In this document: positions 1 through 8,424 of the stretch, piece after piece
Numbering within the stretch: position 1 is the first letter of the stretch
Layout: each line of letters begins with the position of its first letter
Assembly: GCF_000499385.1 (NCBI RefSeq)
Contig: NW_013654597.1
Location: 1-17,735 of the forward strand
Source: Eimeria necatrix
Taxonomy: Eukaryota; Apicomplexa; Conoidasida; Eucoccidiorida; Eimeriidae
Reading direction: 5' to 3'
DNA length: 17,735 bases
Notes under the pieces: model-generated
Seen by the model: only the letters and a program-made list of their open reading frames with translations
Told to the model about the DNA's origin: nothing
Database searches by the model: none
Translations under genes and position numbers: made by a program

Positions 1-526
1 GCGTCGCTACAACGTAAAGCTACTTGTTGTGCCTTGTCAAAACTAAAGGCCAGATGACTGGACTGATCTACCGGCAATGTGCAACGGCCGCACGCCGACC
101 ACCGTGCAATGAAGTTGCCATGACGGGAACCAGCCGACCCAGACGGCTTGTGCAGCTTCTCCTGATTCAAGCAGCTTTTCCAACGCACGCCCTGCAACCA
201 GCAAGCAACAAGCGCTAAACGCTCGCCTACTCAGTGCCTCAAACAAACGGCTTCCCTCTCTCGACCAAAGGCACTGCATTCTCGTCTCGAGAGTGTGTCC
301 ATGCAGTCATGCTGTCCCTTGTAAAGGCAGAATACAAAATGACCAGCCTGAACCAAACAAATAATATACAACCAACCGCACGCTGACTGCGCAGGCTACG
401 ACATCGCCATGACGAGGATCTGTCAAGCCACGTGGCTTCTGCAGATTCTCCTGATTCAAGCATTTTTCCAGCGCACGTTTAGCAAGCAATGAGCAAAAAG
501 CCCTCGCGACTCGCCTACTCAGGTCG

Positions 527-856
527 TACAGCACAATCGCGTCGCATTGCACAACACACACTGCGCCCTTCTACATGCCATGTCGCGCTTCCACTCTCCT
601 GCACCAACCCCGCACATCAACAAACTCTTCCAACCACAGAGACGCCAGAAAACCTCTCATCTCATCGACAACTGGCACTGCCTTTGTTACCATATGGACG
701 CACCTCTAGAGCCTCCTCACAACGAAGTGGCGAAGCACTGGCCCGATCCACGCAGGCATAATGCGAAGCGCGCCGCGCGCCGCCGACGCGTGCGATGCAG
801 TTGCCATGACGTGAGGCATTCAGGCAAGGTTGTCCATGCAGATTCATCTGACTCAT
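527..856. repeat. Exact tandem duplication, copy 1 (330 bp)
   Basis: This 330-base unit is followed directly by a second copy that I could not distinguish from it. It starts TACAGCACAATCGCGTCGC and ends GATTCATCTGACTCAT. It contains the array anchor GCCATGAC at 803, so it is one monomer of the surrounding satellite. The unit has a strong C excess. Its length is a multiple of three, which keeps an open frame running through both copies. Confidence 0.9.
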
Positions 857-1186
857 TACAGCACAATCGCGTCGCATTGCACAACACACACTGCGCCCTT
901 CTACATGCCATGTCGCGCTTCCACTCTCCTGCACCAACCCCGCACATCAACAAACTCTTCCAACCACAGAGACGCCAGAAAACCTCTCATCTCATCGACA
1001 ACTGGCACTGCCTTTGTTACCATATGGACGCACCTCTAGAGCCTCCTCACAACGAAGTGGCGAAGCACTGGCCCGATCCACGCAGGCATAATGCGAAGCG
1101 CGCCGCGCGCCGCCGACGCGTGCGATGCAGTTGCCATGACGTGAGGCATTCAGGCAAGGTTGTCCATGCAGATTCATCTGACTCAT
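857..1186. repeat. Exact tandem duplication, copy 2 (330 bp)
   Basis: Second copy of the unit at 527-856, at an offset of exactly 330. Identity starts at 857 and runs through 1187, after which the sequence diverges (GATCGAATCC replaces ACAGCACAAT). The next monomer resumes with the block at 1305. Complete identity beside strongly diverged neighbours points to a recent unequal exchange, local gene conversion or an assembly artefact. Confidence 0.9.
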
Positions 1187-1860
1187 TGATCGAATCCAAC
1201 GTAGTTTCAGCAGCACGCCATGAGGATTTACCCCGTCGGCTCGTCAAGCACAAAATACACTGCTTTCCGTGACACCCGTTGCAGCATTCTGTTCGCACAG
1301 CCGTGTCGCTACAACGTAAAGCTACTCGTTGTGCCTTCTCACAACTGAAGGCCAGATGATTGAGCCGTTTGGTGAACAGGCAATGTAAAATCAGCGTCAT
1401 GCCAACTACCCGTACAGTGATAATGCCATGATGGGATGCTGCCGAGTGTTTCGTAATTTGTTCAGCAAAGTTATTGTGCTTTCTGGACTCACAATCTAGC
1501 AAATATGAGCAAGCGTTGTTTCAGGTGTTCCAGCCCAATGCTCAATTCAATTTACGCAAAGCATTGTGACTTTCTTCTTCCGATGTCGCTTCTTTACCTT
1601 TTCACGCCATGCTCTCTCGCCAGGAAGTTGTTGCACTCAGGCTCTTACGCCATAAAGTTGTTGCAAGGTTTTGTCTTAAATGGAGGAACCAAGGATGCTG
1701 CGTCACAACTGTATACCAGATGATTTTCCAAAGCCATGCCACTTGCTGCTGGCACATACAATGACGTTGCCATGATCTGACTGGCTCGCCCGAAGCAGCC
1801 TCTGACGCCTCACCGCATTCGAAAAGCCTCCCTAACGCACTTCCTGCATCCACCAATCAG

Positions 1861-2262
1861 CATCGCAAACACAAATGCCACGCAGACGTCGCGAATGCAT
1901 GTATTGTCATTCTCATGTTGTTCCGACAAGCATGTAGATGCAGCTGACAGCAGGTAGTGTTGCTAATCAGCATAAATACATAAAAAACCAGGAACACCAT
2001 TTTCACCGCAACTGCACTTTCCCAAAAGGCTAGTCGCGTCATTTCAAATCATGCCTTAATGCAAGTTAGGGTTTCTAGGCATCTGGCTGCCCGTGAAATC
2101 TGCAAAACGTGTCTTGTCAGATTTCGCATCCTGGCCAACGGAATTGTCAGGAGCTTGGTAGGATCGGCAGAAGCCATGGATAGATGCAGATGCCAATCTG
2201 CTTCTCCTCGCTGGCTCATGGAACTGCTGTGGCTCTGCTTATAGCGTCAGACGCCAATAAAG
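1861..2262. other. Unassigned spacer, possibly one decayed satellite monomer
   Basis: No gene is supported. A GCCATGGA at about 2174, followed some 30 bases later by GCTTCTCCT, resembles two satellite blocks in the right order and about 405 bp after the last clear anchor. It could be a seventh, heavily decayed monomer. The match is too short to be certain. Confidence 0.25.
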
Positions 2263-2313
2263 GAAAAGGAGTGGAATCCAAATAATTCTATATTGAATGT
2301 TCCACTTCATTTC
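2263..2313. other. Imperfect hairpin, 51 nt
   Basis: Positions 2263-2276 pair with 2300-2313, with 13 of 14 positions paired including one G-T wobble. The core arms are AGTGGAA and TTCCACT. Inside the loop, ATTC (2285-2288) can pair with GAAT (2295-2298) around TATATT, lengthening the stem. It is a miniature version of the cluster at 8285-8495. No transcript signal is visible. Confidence 0.5.
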
Positions 2314-3339
2314 ATGTGTGGGTGGACCGAAGTGTATAGACCATCTCCTCTATGTATCCACAAGACCTCATTCGCCCTCAACGAATATTGGTTTGTGCAG
2401 GTACCATAAACTTTGTCTCCAGCAACAATAATCTCAAACAATGGAGAGCTTATAAGGAATATGATCCAGTAGTTTTGGTGCACCAAATTTCAACTCTTTT
2501 TCTGTCAAATAGTAGATTAGGCAATGAGGGGCTCGATTCTGAAAAACTGCGTATTTAATGCATCAGCTTCTGGATAAAGTAGACTTGGAAAAGCATATCG
2601 AGTTCTTCATACAGGACCGGCTAGACAATCTCTAAATGCGGATCACACGGACAAGCTCTCCATCTCAGTTCACATTTCATTTTCTACCCCTGCTGAGCGT
2701 GCTAAAGACTAAAGTTCGACAGGAGACCAGGTCCCGCAAATTCAACCAAGCCTGTTATCGTGGCTGGCTACGGTTTTGCTAGGGAGCAGAAAGGGACAAA
2801 GATAATTGCGTCAATTCATTCGTGTACGCAACTAATTTGTTGATCATGTCTTTGGCTGCCTTCAGGTTTCTAATAGTTACGTCCGCCGTCAATCTGCGTC
2901 CGAATGATTCTTACCGCACCAACAGTGGAAGCAATCAGCAAAAGTCACATTGCATCGATACCGTTCAAGGTCACCGCAATAAATCTACAAAGCAAAACGC
3001 CAAGTCGCAGGCAACTTGGCAGTTATCAGGAAATGCCACATTACCACTGGTTAGAAATCACTAATTTCGAAGACCTGATGTACTTGATGCTGCGACTAGC
3101 GATGCACGTAAACTGTCCCTCCACCTTTCAGAACGCTTGAGAGTTTGCCAGTCTCTTGGAGTATCTTGGCACTAGTGGAATGCATCTTCAAAAATCTGCC
3201 GTAACAGTATGCATGGCAAATCTCCCAGTCTCAAAAAAGGATCTGTCCTGCTCATCTTTCCGCATCCTTTTTCAACATGCGAGAGAAGGGCTGCTTTCAA
3301 ATCGACGCGATTAAATTGTCCCTTAGCACTAGCTAGCCC
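2314..3339. other. Featureless spacer
   Basis: Only short open frames of chance length are present. The longest are about 68 codons from 2352 and about 80 codons from 2822, both on the plus strand. Neither shows a recognisable domain, start context or splice border. I see no repeats or RNA genes here. Confidence 0.4.
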
Positions 3340-3500
3340 GTGTCTCAGTGGTTTTTCCCGATAAATGCATCTGCTTTGAAAATGGCTTACCGTGGACCCA
3401 GGCACAGTGCGCTTGGGTGCTACTTCCAGCACGTGCATCTGCTTTTAGGATCGCTACGCATGGACCCAAGCCCAGTGCTTCACTGCGATTTCCAGACTAT
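3340..3500. repeat. Decayed 68-bp tandem repeat, about 2.3 copies
   Basis: The block TGCATCTGCTTT, followed by TGGACCCA and CAGTGC and then TTCCAG, occurs from 3366 and again from 3434, an offset of 68. A partial third copy upstream (about 3340-3365) matches only the last part of the unit. Copies differ by many substitutions and small indels, so this is an old duplication. No coding function is evident. Confidence 0.6.
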
Positions 3501-3789
3501 CTTACCTGTTGCAGAAAAATGTCCAGCACTTAGAAAGCTGCCCTGATAGCCGGCCATCGTTTATTTGATGCAGCAACCCATCTTTAGGGCTGGGTCATTC
3601 GGCACGCAAGTTGTCATGTCGGGGTTTGCCGCCCATTACCACTTCCTAGAGTTGCGGCCGCAAAACTCAGGCCGGCCATGGTTTGCAAATCACTTTCTAA
3701 TCTTATTTAGTTCACCTCATCACGGTGAGCAGCGAAGTTGCCTCCTTAATTAGCTCGTGTCACAAGCCTAAGGCACCATCCACGCATGC
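3501..3789. other. Spacer with adjacent NotI and FseI palindromes
   Basis: No gene is supported. The 12-base palindrome TTGCGGCCGCAA is followed by AGGCCGGCCA about 8 bases later (about 3653-3680). The two GC-rich palindromes stand out against the local composition but have no evident role. Confidence 0.35.
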
Positions 3790-3878
3790 GGTAGGCTCCG
3801 CAGCAGCGGAGTACCGGCTCACCTCCTTCAAGGTAGGAGGGCATCACGAGCTCAGCGCGTGGCGACCACGAGCTCAGC
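3790..3878. other. GC-rich island of three stem-loops with a 12-bp direct repeat
   Basis: Three stem-loops follow one another. Stem 1 (3790-3815) pairs CTCCGC with GCGGAG around AGCA, extended by GGTA with TACC across a two-base bulge. Stem 2 (3822-3840) pairs CCTCCT with AGGAGG around a 7-base loop. Stem 3 (3854-3874) pairs CGTGG with CCACG around CGA, extended by AGC with GCT across one mismatch. The direct repeat CACGAGCTCAGC occurs at 3845-3856 and 3867-3878, overlapping stem 3. The island sits beside AT-rich sequence from about 3880. It could be a structured RNA, a transcript leader or a protein-binding region; the strand is unknown and I recognise no RNA family. Confidence 0.5.
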
Positions 3879-5637
3879 CCAGCAAAAACCTTTGGAGAAA
3901 TTAATTTAGGCATTTCTTGCACATAGCTTTCAAAAAGCGCCCCCAAAAATATCGATTGACCAAACAATAAGAAAAGAGACTAAGGAAAACTTTACGATAA
4001 TATCCCCCACAAATTTTCGAAATTTGCTCAGAAAGAAAGAAAACAAGAGAAAATAACTGTACGATACACTGCCTCTGTTTTTCTTCAATAGTTTCCTTTC
4101 GCTTCGCAAACGGGCTACGCAGAAACTGCCTGCAGTAGGCGTATACGCGCGAAGACCAAATACCAAAGACAATTGCATGTTTAGAACAAAAAGACGCATA
4201 TAGCACATGTTCTTGGTGGAAGCGGAAATGCATGCGATCGTATGTTGAACGTTTCTTTGTCCTCGCACTACATTCGGCGAATCCATAAGCTCGCAGCCCA
4301 CTAAGCACCGCCTTGGCCGTGATCCCCGAAACGTTTAGCACCAATTGGTGCCACTTAGAATTGAGCGTTCACAACACTTTCTCCTCTTACGGCGATCGAG
4401 AGCATCGCAACCAATGCCATGTTCTCTGCCTTGCTCTAGGATCCGCTGTTAGACTCAAAACTTATTGTGTCTGAAGCTTAGACGCTTGGCTAGGACCGTG
4501 CGATTCCCAGTTTCCCAATGGTGAGCTGTAGGCCAGCTCTTCATGCGGAAGCGTTCCTCCCGTGCGCCCACAAGCGTTTAATATTAATTTCATTGATCTG
4601 GAACCAACTGGACTTTGTAGTCTGTCGCCACGAGTCTGCTGTTGTACAGTGCCTTCAACAAGTACTCTCAATCGCTCTTTTCAGTGCGAAACAGAGTTGA
4701 GCATCGGCATGCAGCACAGAAGCCTCGTGATGACAAAAAGGTTACCTATAAATTCCCAAAACTTCTGCAGAGGCGGCTAAAGAGTAGCCGCACAGAGTAC
4801 AGCAGCTTACTAAGCCATGCAAGTCCTGTAAGGCATTTTGTCTCTAGGAAGTGGTGTCCAACAGACAAAACGCCCCCATTTTGCCATCACCGTCATATAT
4901 GATCATGCCAATACTTGATGAAAGTGACGTACTAACTAAAATCAAATTATTGGTAAAGACGACAGTCACATTCCATCCCGCTACCAACCCTGTAGCAATT
5001 TGCACTGGATCTGCTTAGAGGCCTGGTTGAGCTCGTCATTCTGCTGCCACGGCTATATTCTTGAGCACTGTGCTAAGCACGCCACTTCATCAGCTCAGTG
5101 ACTGCTTCTGCCCTGCCTGATCTACGCTTTTTGGCCTTCTTCGAGGACAACGCACTTCCTAAAATTGATCCGCCGTTCATCATGGCCTTCAGCGGCGCCC
5201 ACGGTTTGTGGTGCCAAAAGCCACTTTGAATTTTCAAAACTGCATGACTCTCTCACAGACCTAAATGAAACAGCTGCCTTTTACCAGGATCTGTTGTTTA
5301 GTCCCGTTTGTTATCAAATTCCCCACGCAGTGCCGTCGATTTTCTTTTCCTCCTCTCAGCTCCTAAGACTGCCGCAGGGCTCTTGCAGTTACGTCTGGCC
5401 AGAAGAGCATGTTGTACAACATAACTAAGACGAGGCACCAAACCTGATGAGCCGTTGCTGAGACAACAAAAAATGCGTTTTATCTTACAAGAAGCAGAGA
5501 TTCATTACAACTCGTGCTGCGCTGTCGCTTGCGTAAGACGTGCACCCCAACATACGACAGAGTAAGCCGCAAAAAACGTAAACAGTTTTATTGAAGCCGT
5601 CGTTTATCAAGGCAGGTTTCTGCGTACACTGCATATG
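3879..5637. other. AT-rich to mixed spacer, no supported gene
   Basis: The part from 3880 to 4100 is AT-rich and A-rich. A minus-strand open frame of 147 codons (4344 to 3901) starts at TTG rather than ATG, overlaps another open frame and shows no domain, so I do not call it. A plus-strand open segment at 5165-5428 is of chance length and also lacks an ATG start. No RNA genes or repeats were seen. Confidence 0.4.
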
Positions 5638-5876
5638 CTATCGTCCAAGAACAGTGACGCACAATCTACAGTAGACCAAATAAAGAGGGGCCATAACAAA
5701 CGATGCTGCAGCCAACGACGACACGATGCTCCTCGACGTCACGGGGTTTCCCTGCTGGTTGAAAAAAGTATGACGCATAACGCTGTTACGAGCACGTCTC
5801 CTCGTCACCAAAGTGGTGGCGTAGGGTGGGCAGGCAACGACCAAAATAAACGTTATGCACCCGATCGCCGAGCTAT
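5638..5876 (-). CDS. Possible terminal exon encoding two hydrophobic segments
   Basis: On the minus strand, the frame entered after the AG at 5878-5877 stays open for 79 codons, including the stop TAG at 5640-5638. The predicted peptide has a hydrophobic stretch near its start (ITFILVVAC), then a basic patch with three consecutive arginines. A second hydrophobic stretch (SSLAAASFVMAPLYLVYC) comes shortly before the stop. This would suit a small membrane protein with two spans. The two bases before the first full codon fit the phase left by the upstream candidate exon at 6077-5923. The intervening intron would be only 46 nt, which is short for coccidia and weakens the model. No family is recognised, and an open run of this length is unremarkable by chance. 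Confidence 0.18.
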
Positions 5877-5922
5877 CTTGTGAATAGAGCCCTGTTTGAT
5901 GGTCGATCTATCCTGAACTTAC

Positions 5923-6077
5923 ACAGCCTTGAACATTTGTGATCGTTCCTTTCAGGCGCTTCTGCCTCTTGAATCATTCTCTGATGCACGTAAAGGGCAT
6001 TGATCCAGGTATAAGAGCAGATATTGACATGTGCCGCACAGCGTTTCTTCAGTATCAATTTTCCGTCTGGAGAGTAG
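5923..6077 (-). CDS. Possible internal exon with good splice borders
   Basis: On the minus strand, a pyrimidine-rich acceptor (TCTTTTCTTCATAG) ends at 6078 and a consensus donor GTAAGT begins at 5922. The 155 bases between them are open in one frame, with one base left over at each end. The peptide is hydrophilic, with several Cys and His residues and a stretch KLILKKRCAAH. Without splicing, the frame would run on to a stop near 5873. The phase agrees with the segment at 5876-5638. The gene's start is not identified; the candidate at 7000-6547 lies about 470 bases upstream on the same strand, so both could belong to one transcript. Support comes from splice-like borders only; no homology is recognised. 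Confidence 0.2.
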
Positions 6078-6097
6078 CTATGAAGAAAAGACTCCAC

Positions 6098-6540
6098 TCA
6101 ACTGTGACTTGTACCCAATGGATTGCTGCGTCATTTGTATGAACCCTTTCGTTTTATTTTAGTGCATAAGAAGAACTCTTGATGCACGGGAGTCGCTACA
6201 TTTCACATTAACGATTACAGGCATGCAGGGAAGCGCAGGCAGGCACATCCCAGTGCGCTTTCTACACTCGAAGATGGAAATGCTTTCATTGCGTCACACA
6301 AATTCATTGTCCGTTGACGTGCGGATAAGCCACTGCTAATCAATAGCCAAGTTCCGGTCTTCTTGTCCCGAGTGGTAGTGTACTTTGCTGCTCAGGGTGT
6401 CAAAAATTTTGCAACCTTGCTTGTTTTAGCTCTAGTTTCTTCAACTCGTTGTCCACCCACTGAATACCCAGGAACTAGGGAGCACACTTATCCATCAAAC
6501 GTTAGGTGCTGTTTACCCCGTCGCACAGGACCATCTGCCA
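6098..6540. other. Featureless spacer or intron
   Basis: No supported gene, repeat or RNA. If the minus-strand candidates on either side form one gene, this stretch would be an intron. It contains one GCATGC at 6221. Confidence 0.3.
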
Positions 6541-6546
6541 CTATAG

Positions 6547-6693
6547 CTATTCCGAATATAGGTTGGCATTGTGCATCAAGGTAGCCTGCACAGCAGTGGC
6601 ATCTGGTACATCAAATGTTCCGCGCCGTAAAGGTTCAGAAAAAACTTCGGTACCCTCCCGCGCCACGAGCTTCAGTGTGCCGCGTGAGTTCTC
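6547..6693 (-). CDS. Open tail in a shifted frame: exon or frameshifted end of the 7000-6635 gene
   Basis: On the minus strand the codons from 6693 (GAG) to the TAG at 6549-6547 stay open for 48 codons. This frame is one base out of register with the upstream ORF. The peptide is balanced in composition, including GTLKLVAREGTEVFSE and GTFDVPDATAVQATL. It looks more protein-like than the last 16 residues of the other frame, which are rich in Arg and Gly. The shift falls at CTAGGAG (6697-6691). That could be an intron acceptor (TTGCTAG), a one-base insertion in a decaying gene, or a sequence error. A donor GTAAAG at 6880 would give a phase-compatible 187-nt intron but would remove the membrane segment. 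No family is recognised. Confidence 0.28.
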   Translation of the reverse strand, partial: ENSRGTLKLVAREGTEVFSEPLRRGTFDVPDATAVQATLMHNANLYSE

Positions 6694-7000
6694 CTAGCAA
6701 GATGCGTACTCGGCATGAGTCTTCAGGTGCTACTGCAAGTCTTCTTGGCACCGCTTTGCTTCTTCCGTACGACTTGAGCGTCGCGAAGCATTTGAATATC
6801 ACAAATATCATTGCGGCTACAGCAGCCAACATGGATAGAGCCGCTATGGATGTGCTTGCGCGGCTAAAAATTTTCTTTACGTCAAGAATGCTCAAACTTT
6901 CACTCTGTATTTCAGATTCGGGTTCAAGAGCGTCTCCCCTCTCCGTAAACAGGCTTGCAAGCGCCAGATTGGCGGCAATGAATGGCGTCAACCCCATCAT
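6635..7000 (-). CDS. Putative small secreted or membrane protein, 121 codons
   Basis: The start is a true ATG at 7000 in the context ACGAAAATGATG, which matches the A-rich start context typical of apicomplexans. Residues 1-20 contain a hydrophobic run (LTPFIAANLALASLF) with small residues, like a signal peptide. Residues 24-35 are acidic. A membrane segment lies at about residues 50-71 (IAALSMLAAVAAMIFVIFKCF) and is followed by a basic patch. The sequence PRRLAV after the membrane segment resembles the RRL core of the coccidian TEXEL export-cleavage motif, but lacks the usual acidic fifth residue. Signal peptide, acidic stretch and single span is an arrangement seen in coccidian dense-granule proteins; applying it here is inference. 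The C-terminus is uncertain because a better-looking frame takes over near 6693. The antisense frame is also open, so the evidence is limited. Confidence 0.33.
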   Translation of the reverse strand: MMGLTPFIAANLALASLFTERGDALEPESEIQSESLSILDVKKIFSRASTSIAALSMLAAVAAMIFVIFKCFATLKSYGRSKAVPRRLAVAPEDSCRVRILLGELTRHTEARGAGGYRSFF

Positions 7001-7059
7001 TTTCGTATAAAATGCAAATAAGTATATTTTAAAAACGGTTAAAACACAAATGTACTGAT

Positions 7060-7145
7060 GTCTAGGGCGAAAGTCCCACCAAGGAGCACGGCGCTCTCCT
7101 GTCCCCTATGGTCGGGAGCCGTCTGCCACCATCCTTCCTCGTGAG
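7060..7145. other. GC-rich structured patch upstream of the minus-strand candidate gene
   Basis: This patch of about 85 bases is clearly more GC-rich than the AT-rich flanks. It contains GGGC-GAAA-GTCC (7065-7076), a four-pair stem capped by a GNRA-type tetraloop, then AGGAG paired with CTCCT (7082-7100), and ATGGT paired with ACCAT (7108-7132). On the minus strand it lies 60 to 145 bases upstream of the ATG at 7000 and could be a leader or promoter-proximal element. A GTGAGT donor-like sequence starts at 7141 on the plus strand. No RNA family is recognised. Confidence 0.3.
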
Positions 7146-8284
7146 TGTCTTGCTGCAAATAAACTAAACGTATACCTTTGTTCTCTCTATAAAATTGTGA
7201 AGAAGTGAATTGAGACTGAACACAAGTGATTAGCTAACTCTGGGCAGCTGGCTTATATATATTGTGGTAGACTCGGTCTGCAACAGCTTCGACAACAGCA
7301 TACCTGTCCCAGTTGCAATGCATGTGTGAAACGACCTTTGAAGCGGAGCTTCCCAACAATTTTTCATCCTGTTAGAAATTTTATAGCGTAAGATTTATGC
7401 TTTACTGGGAGAGAAGAAGTTGGGGAGAGCATTGTCGATCATTTGTAGTCACTCACCACTATCCTACACACACTGAAGTCTGGATGCCCTATGGGTGTGT
7501 ACATCTAGCTCTCAATGCTAATTATAATGGTAAAACTCCGAAAGAGTTCAAAAAGGAAATTGGCGAAGGTTCGAAAAAGTTGAATCAGGAAATGCCACAA
7601 AGAGAAGGCAATTTAAAAAGATGCTCCACTGTTGTTTGCTAGAAGACCAAAAGGGCATCTGCATGCTAAAGGGCTCCAAAAGTCAAAAGCTAAAACTAAT
7701 AACAATACATCTATATAATGAATGGAAACATAGAAATGAAGCACTGCGCGAAGCAATGTGCAAGGCCACCACTACAGAGCAGAAGTGCGGGGGGAGTAAC
7801 CCGCAGTGTTCAAACTATGCGTGCGTAATTCTTTTAACACCTAACTGAACTAATTAGGAATACATTCCATGTGGTTTTCAATATTTTGGGGAATTAATTC
7901 GAAAGAAGTCATTCTAAACGGGCATGTATGGGTTGCAGTCAAGGGGTACAGGGCGCATTCAAGTTTACGATGAAGTAGTTCAGTAGACCCATTCATCTGC
8001 CGCAGTCCGTTTGCTCGCAGTTCAAAAATGACGCATTAGAGATGCCAGTAAACAACGGGCCAACATGCACCCGGATGGAGGACGGCTTCCGGCTTCTCCT
8101 TGCCGAGGGATCTACCCGCTGTCCGTCCTGGGAACACAAACTCCGCGTTAAGCGTCCTGTCTACATAGGGACTTATCTTCAACTTCGGCGCCTTGCCCAA
8201 ATGGCTCAAGTCACTAAGCAACCGCACCCTTCGTTCATAAGACACTCTTTAAGAACCGATGCGTGGCGCGCTGGTCCTGCTGAT
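7146..8284. other. Spacer with overlapping weak open frames
   Basis: Two plus-strand open frames in different phases adjoin (7397-7642 and 7621-7848). The second contains a Cys-bearing end (KCGGSNPQCSNYACVILL). They could be remnants of one coding region broken by a frameshift, but neither shows a domain or convincing start. A TATATATA stretch lies near 7254. Nothing else is supported. Confidence 0.25.
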
Positions 8285-8334
8285 GTTTTGCTTCAGAAGC
8301 ACTTCATTATTATGAAGTGCTTCTGAAGCAAAAC
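8285..8334. repeat. Hairpin 1: perfect 22-bp inverted repeat, 6-base loop
   Basis: Bases 8285-8306 are the exact reverse complement of 8313-8334, separated by the loop TTATTA. The arm itself contains the smaller palindrome GCTTC-A-GAAGC. A perfect 22-bp foldback with so short a loop is not expected by chance in 18 kb. Confidence 0.93.
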
Positions 8335-8335
8335 G

Positions 8336-8371
8336 ACTAAGTGAGCTTTATTATTATGAAGCTCACTTAGT
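8336..8371. repeat. Hairpin 2: 13-bp perfect arms with the same loop as hairpin 1
   Basis: Bases 8336-8348 are the exact reverse complement of 8359-8371. A T-G wobble and an A-T pair extend the stem inward to the same TTATTA loop as hairpin 1. The central 16 bases (8346-8361) match those of hairpin 1 (8302-8317) at 15 positions, at an offset of 44 bases, while the outer arms differ. The two hairpins touch end to end. Confidence 0.9.
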
Positions 8372-8424
8372 TGTGAATAGGTAGCGTTGCGACCGCATAA
8401 CAGTTGATGGCACCGCTAGCGCTA

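Larger units (their letters stand above)
1..1860. repeat. Degenerate satellite array, about 330-bp monomers
   Basis: Six diverged monomers can be aligned by eye. The anchor GCCATGAC or GCCATGAT starts at 117, 406, 803, 1133, 1425 and 1769, giving spacings of 289, 397, 330, 292 and 344 bp. A second conserved block, starting GTCGCTACAACGTAAAGC at position 3, recurs at 1305 with about 5 mismatches over 57 bases and runs into GGCCAGATGA. A third block around CTCCTGATTCAAGC (about 160 and 448) is followed by a CCAACGC or CCAGCGC block near 180 and 467, with a weaker relative near 1810-1850. The plus strand is C-rich and G-poor. The array is probably cut by the left edge of the window. Spacing and block order are seen directly; the term satellite is an inference, since a decayed mobile element in tandem would look similar. 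Confidence 0.75.

Noticed and set aside
547..1272. The longest open frame, 241 codons on the plus strand
   Set aside because: It starts at TTG, not ATG. Its length comes from an exact 330-bp satellite duplication that is a multiple of three, and the peptide is His-, Arg- and Pro-rich without a domain.
1047..1502. Minus-strand open frame of 151 codons through the satellite
   Set aside because: It overlaps the tandem copies, is a shadow of repeat DNA, and has no recognised domain.
3653..3680. NotI and FseI sites close together, suggesting a cloning vector
   Set aside because: No other polylinker or vector sequence lies nearby and the flanks resemble the rest of the window; chance is enough.
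3835..3841. AGGAGGG as a Shine-Dalgarno site
   Set aside because: No ORF follows at a suitable distance, the bases form a stem with CCTCCT, and the window is not bacterial.
3901..4344. Minus-strand open frame of 147 codons
   Set aside because: It begins at TTG, another minus-strand frame over the same bases is also open, and its length is expected by chance in a window of this size.
6910..6930. GGGTTCAAGAGC, resembling a tRNA B box
   Set aside because: The final C of the B box is missing, and no A box or cloverleaf can be drawn around it.
6615..7010. Plus-strand open frame of 131 codons opposite the minus-strand candidate
   Set aside because: It lacks a signal sequence, span or domain, and is best seen as the antisense shadow of the minus-strand frame.
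7055..7080. CTGATG...GAAA, resembling a hammerhead ribozyme core
   Set aside because: The invariant A after CTGATG is replaced by T, stem II cannot form with the required G-C closing pair, and no convincing stem III or cleavage site follows.
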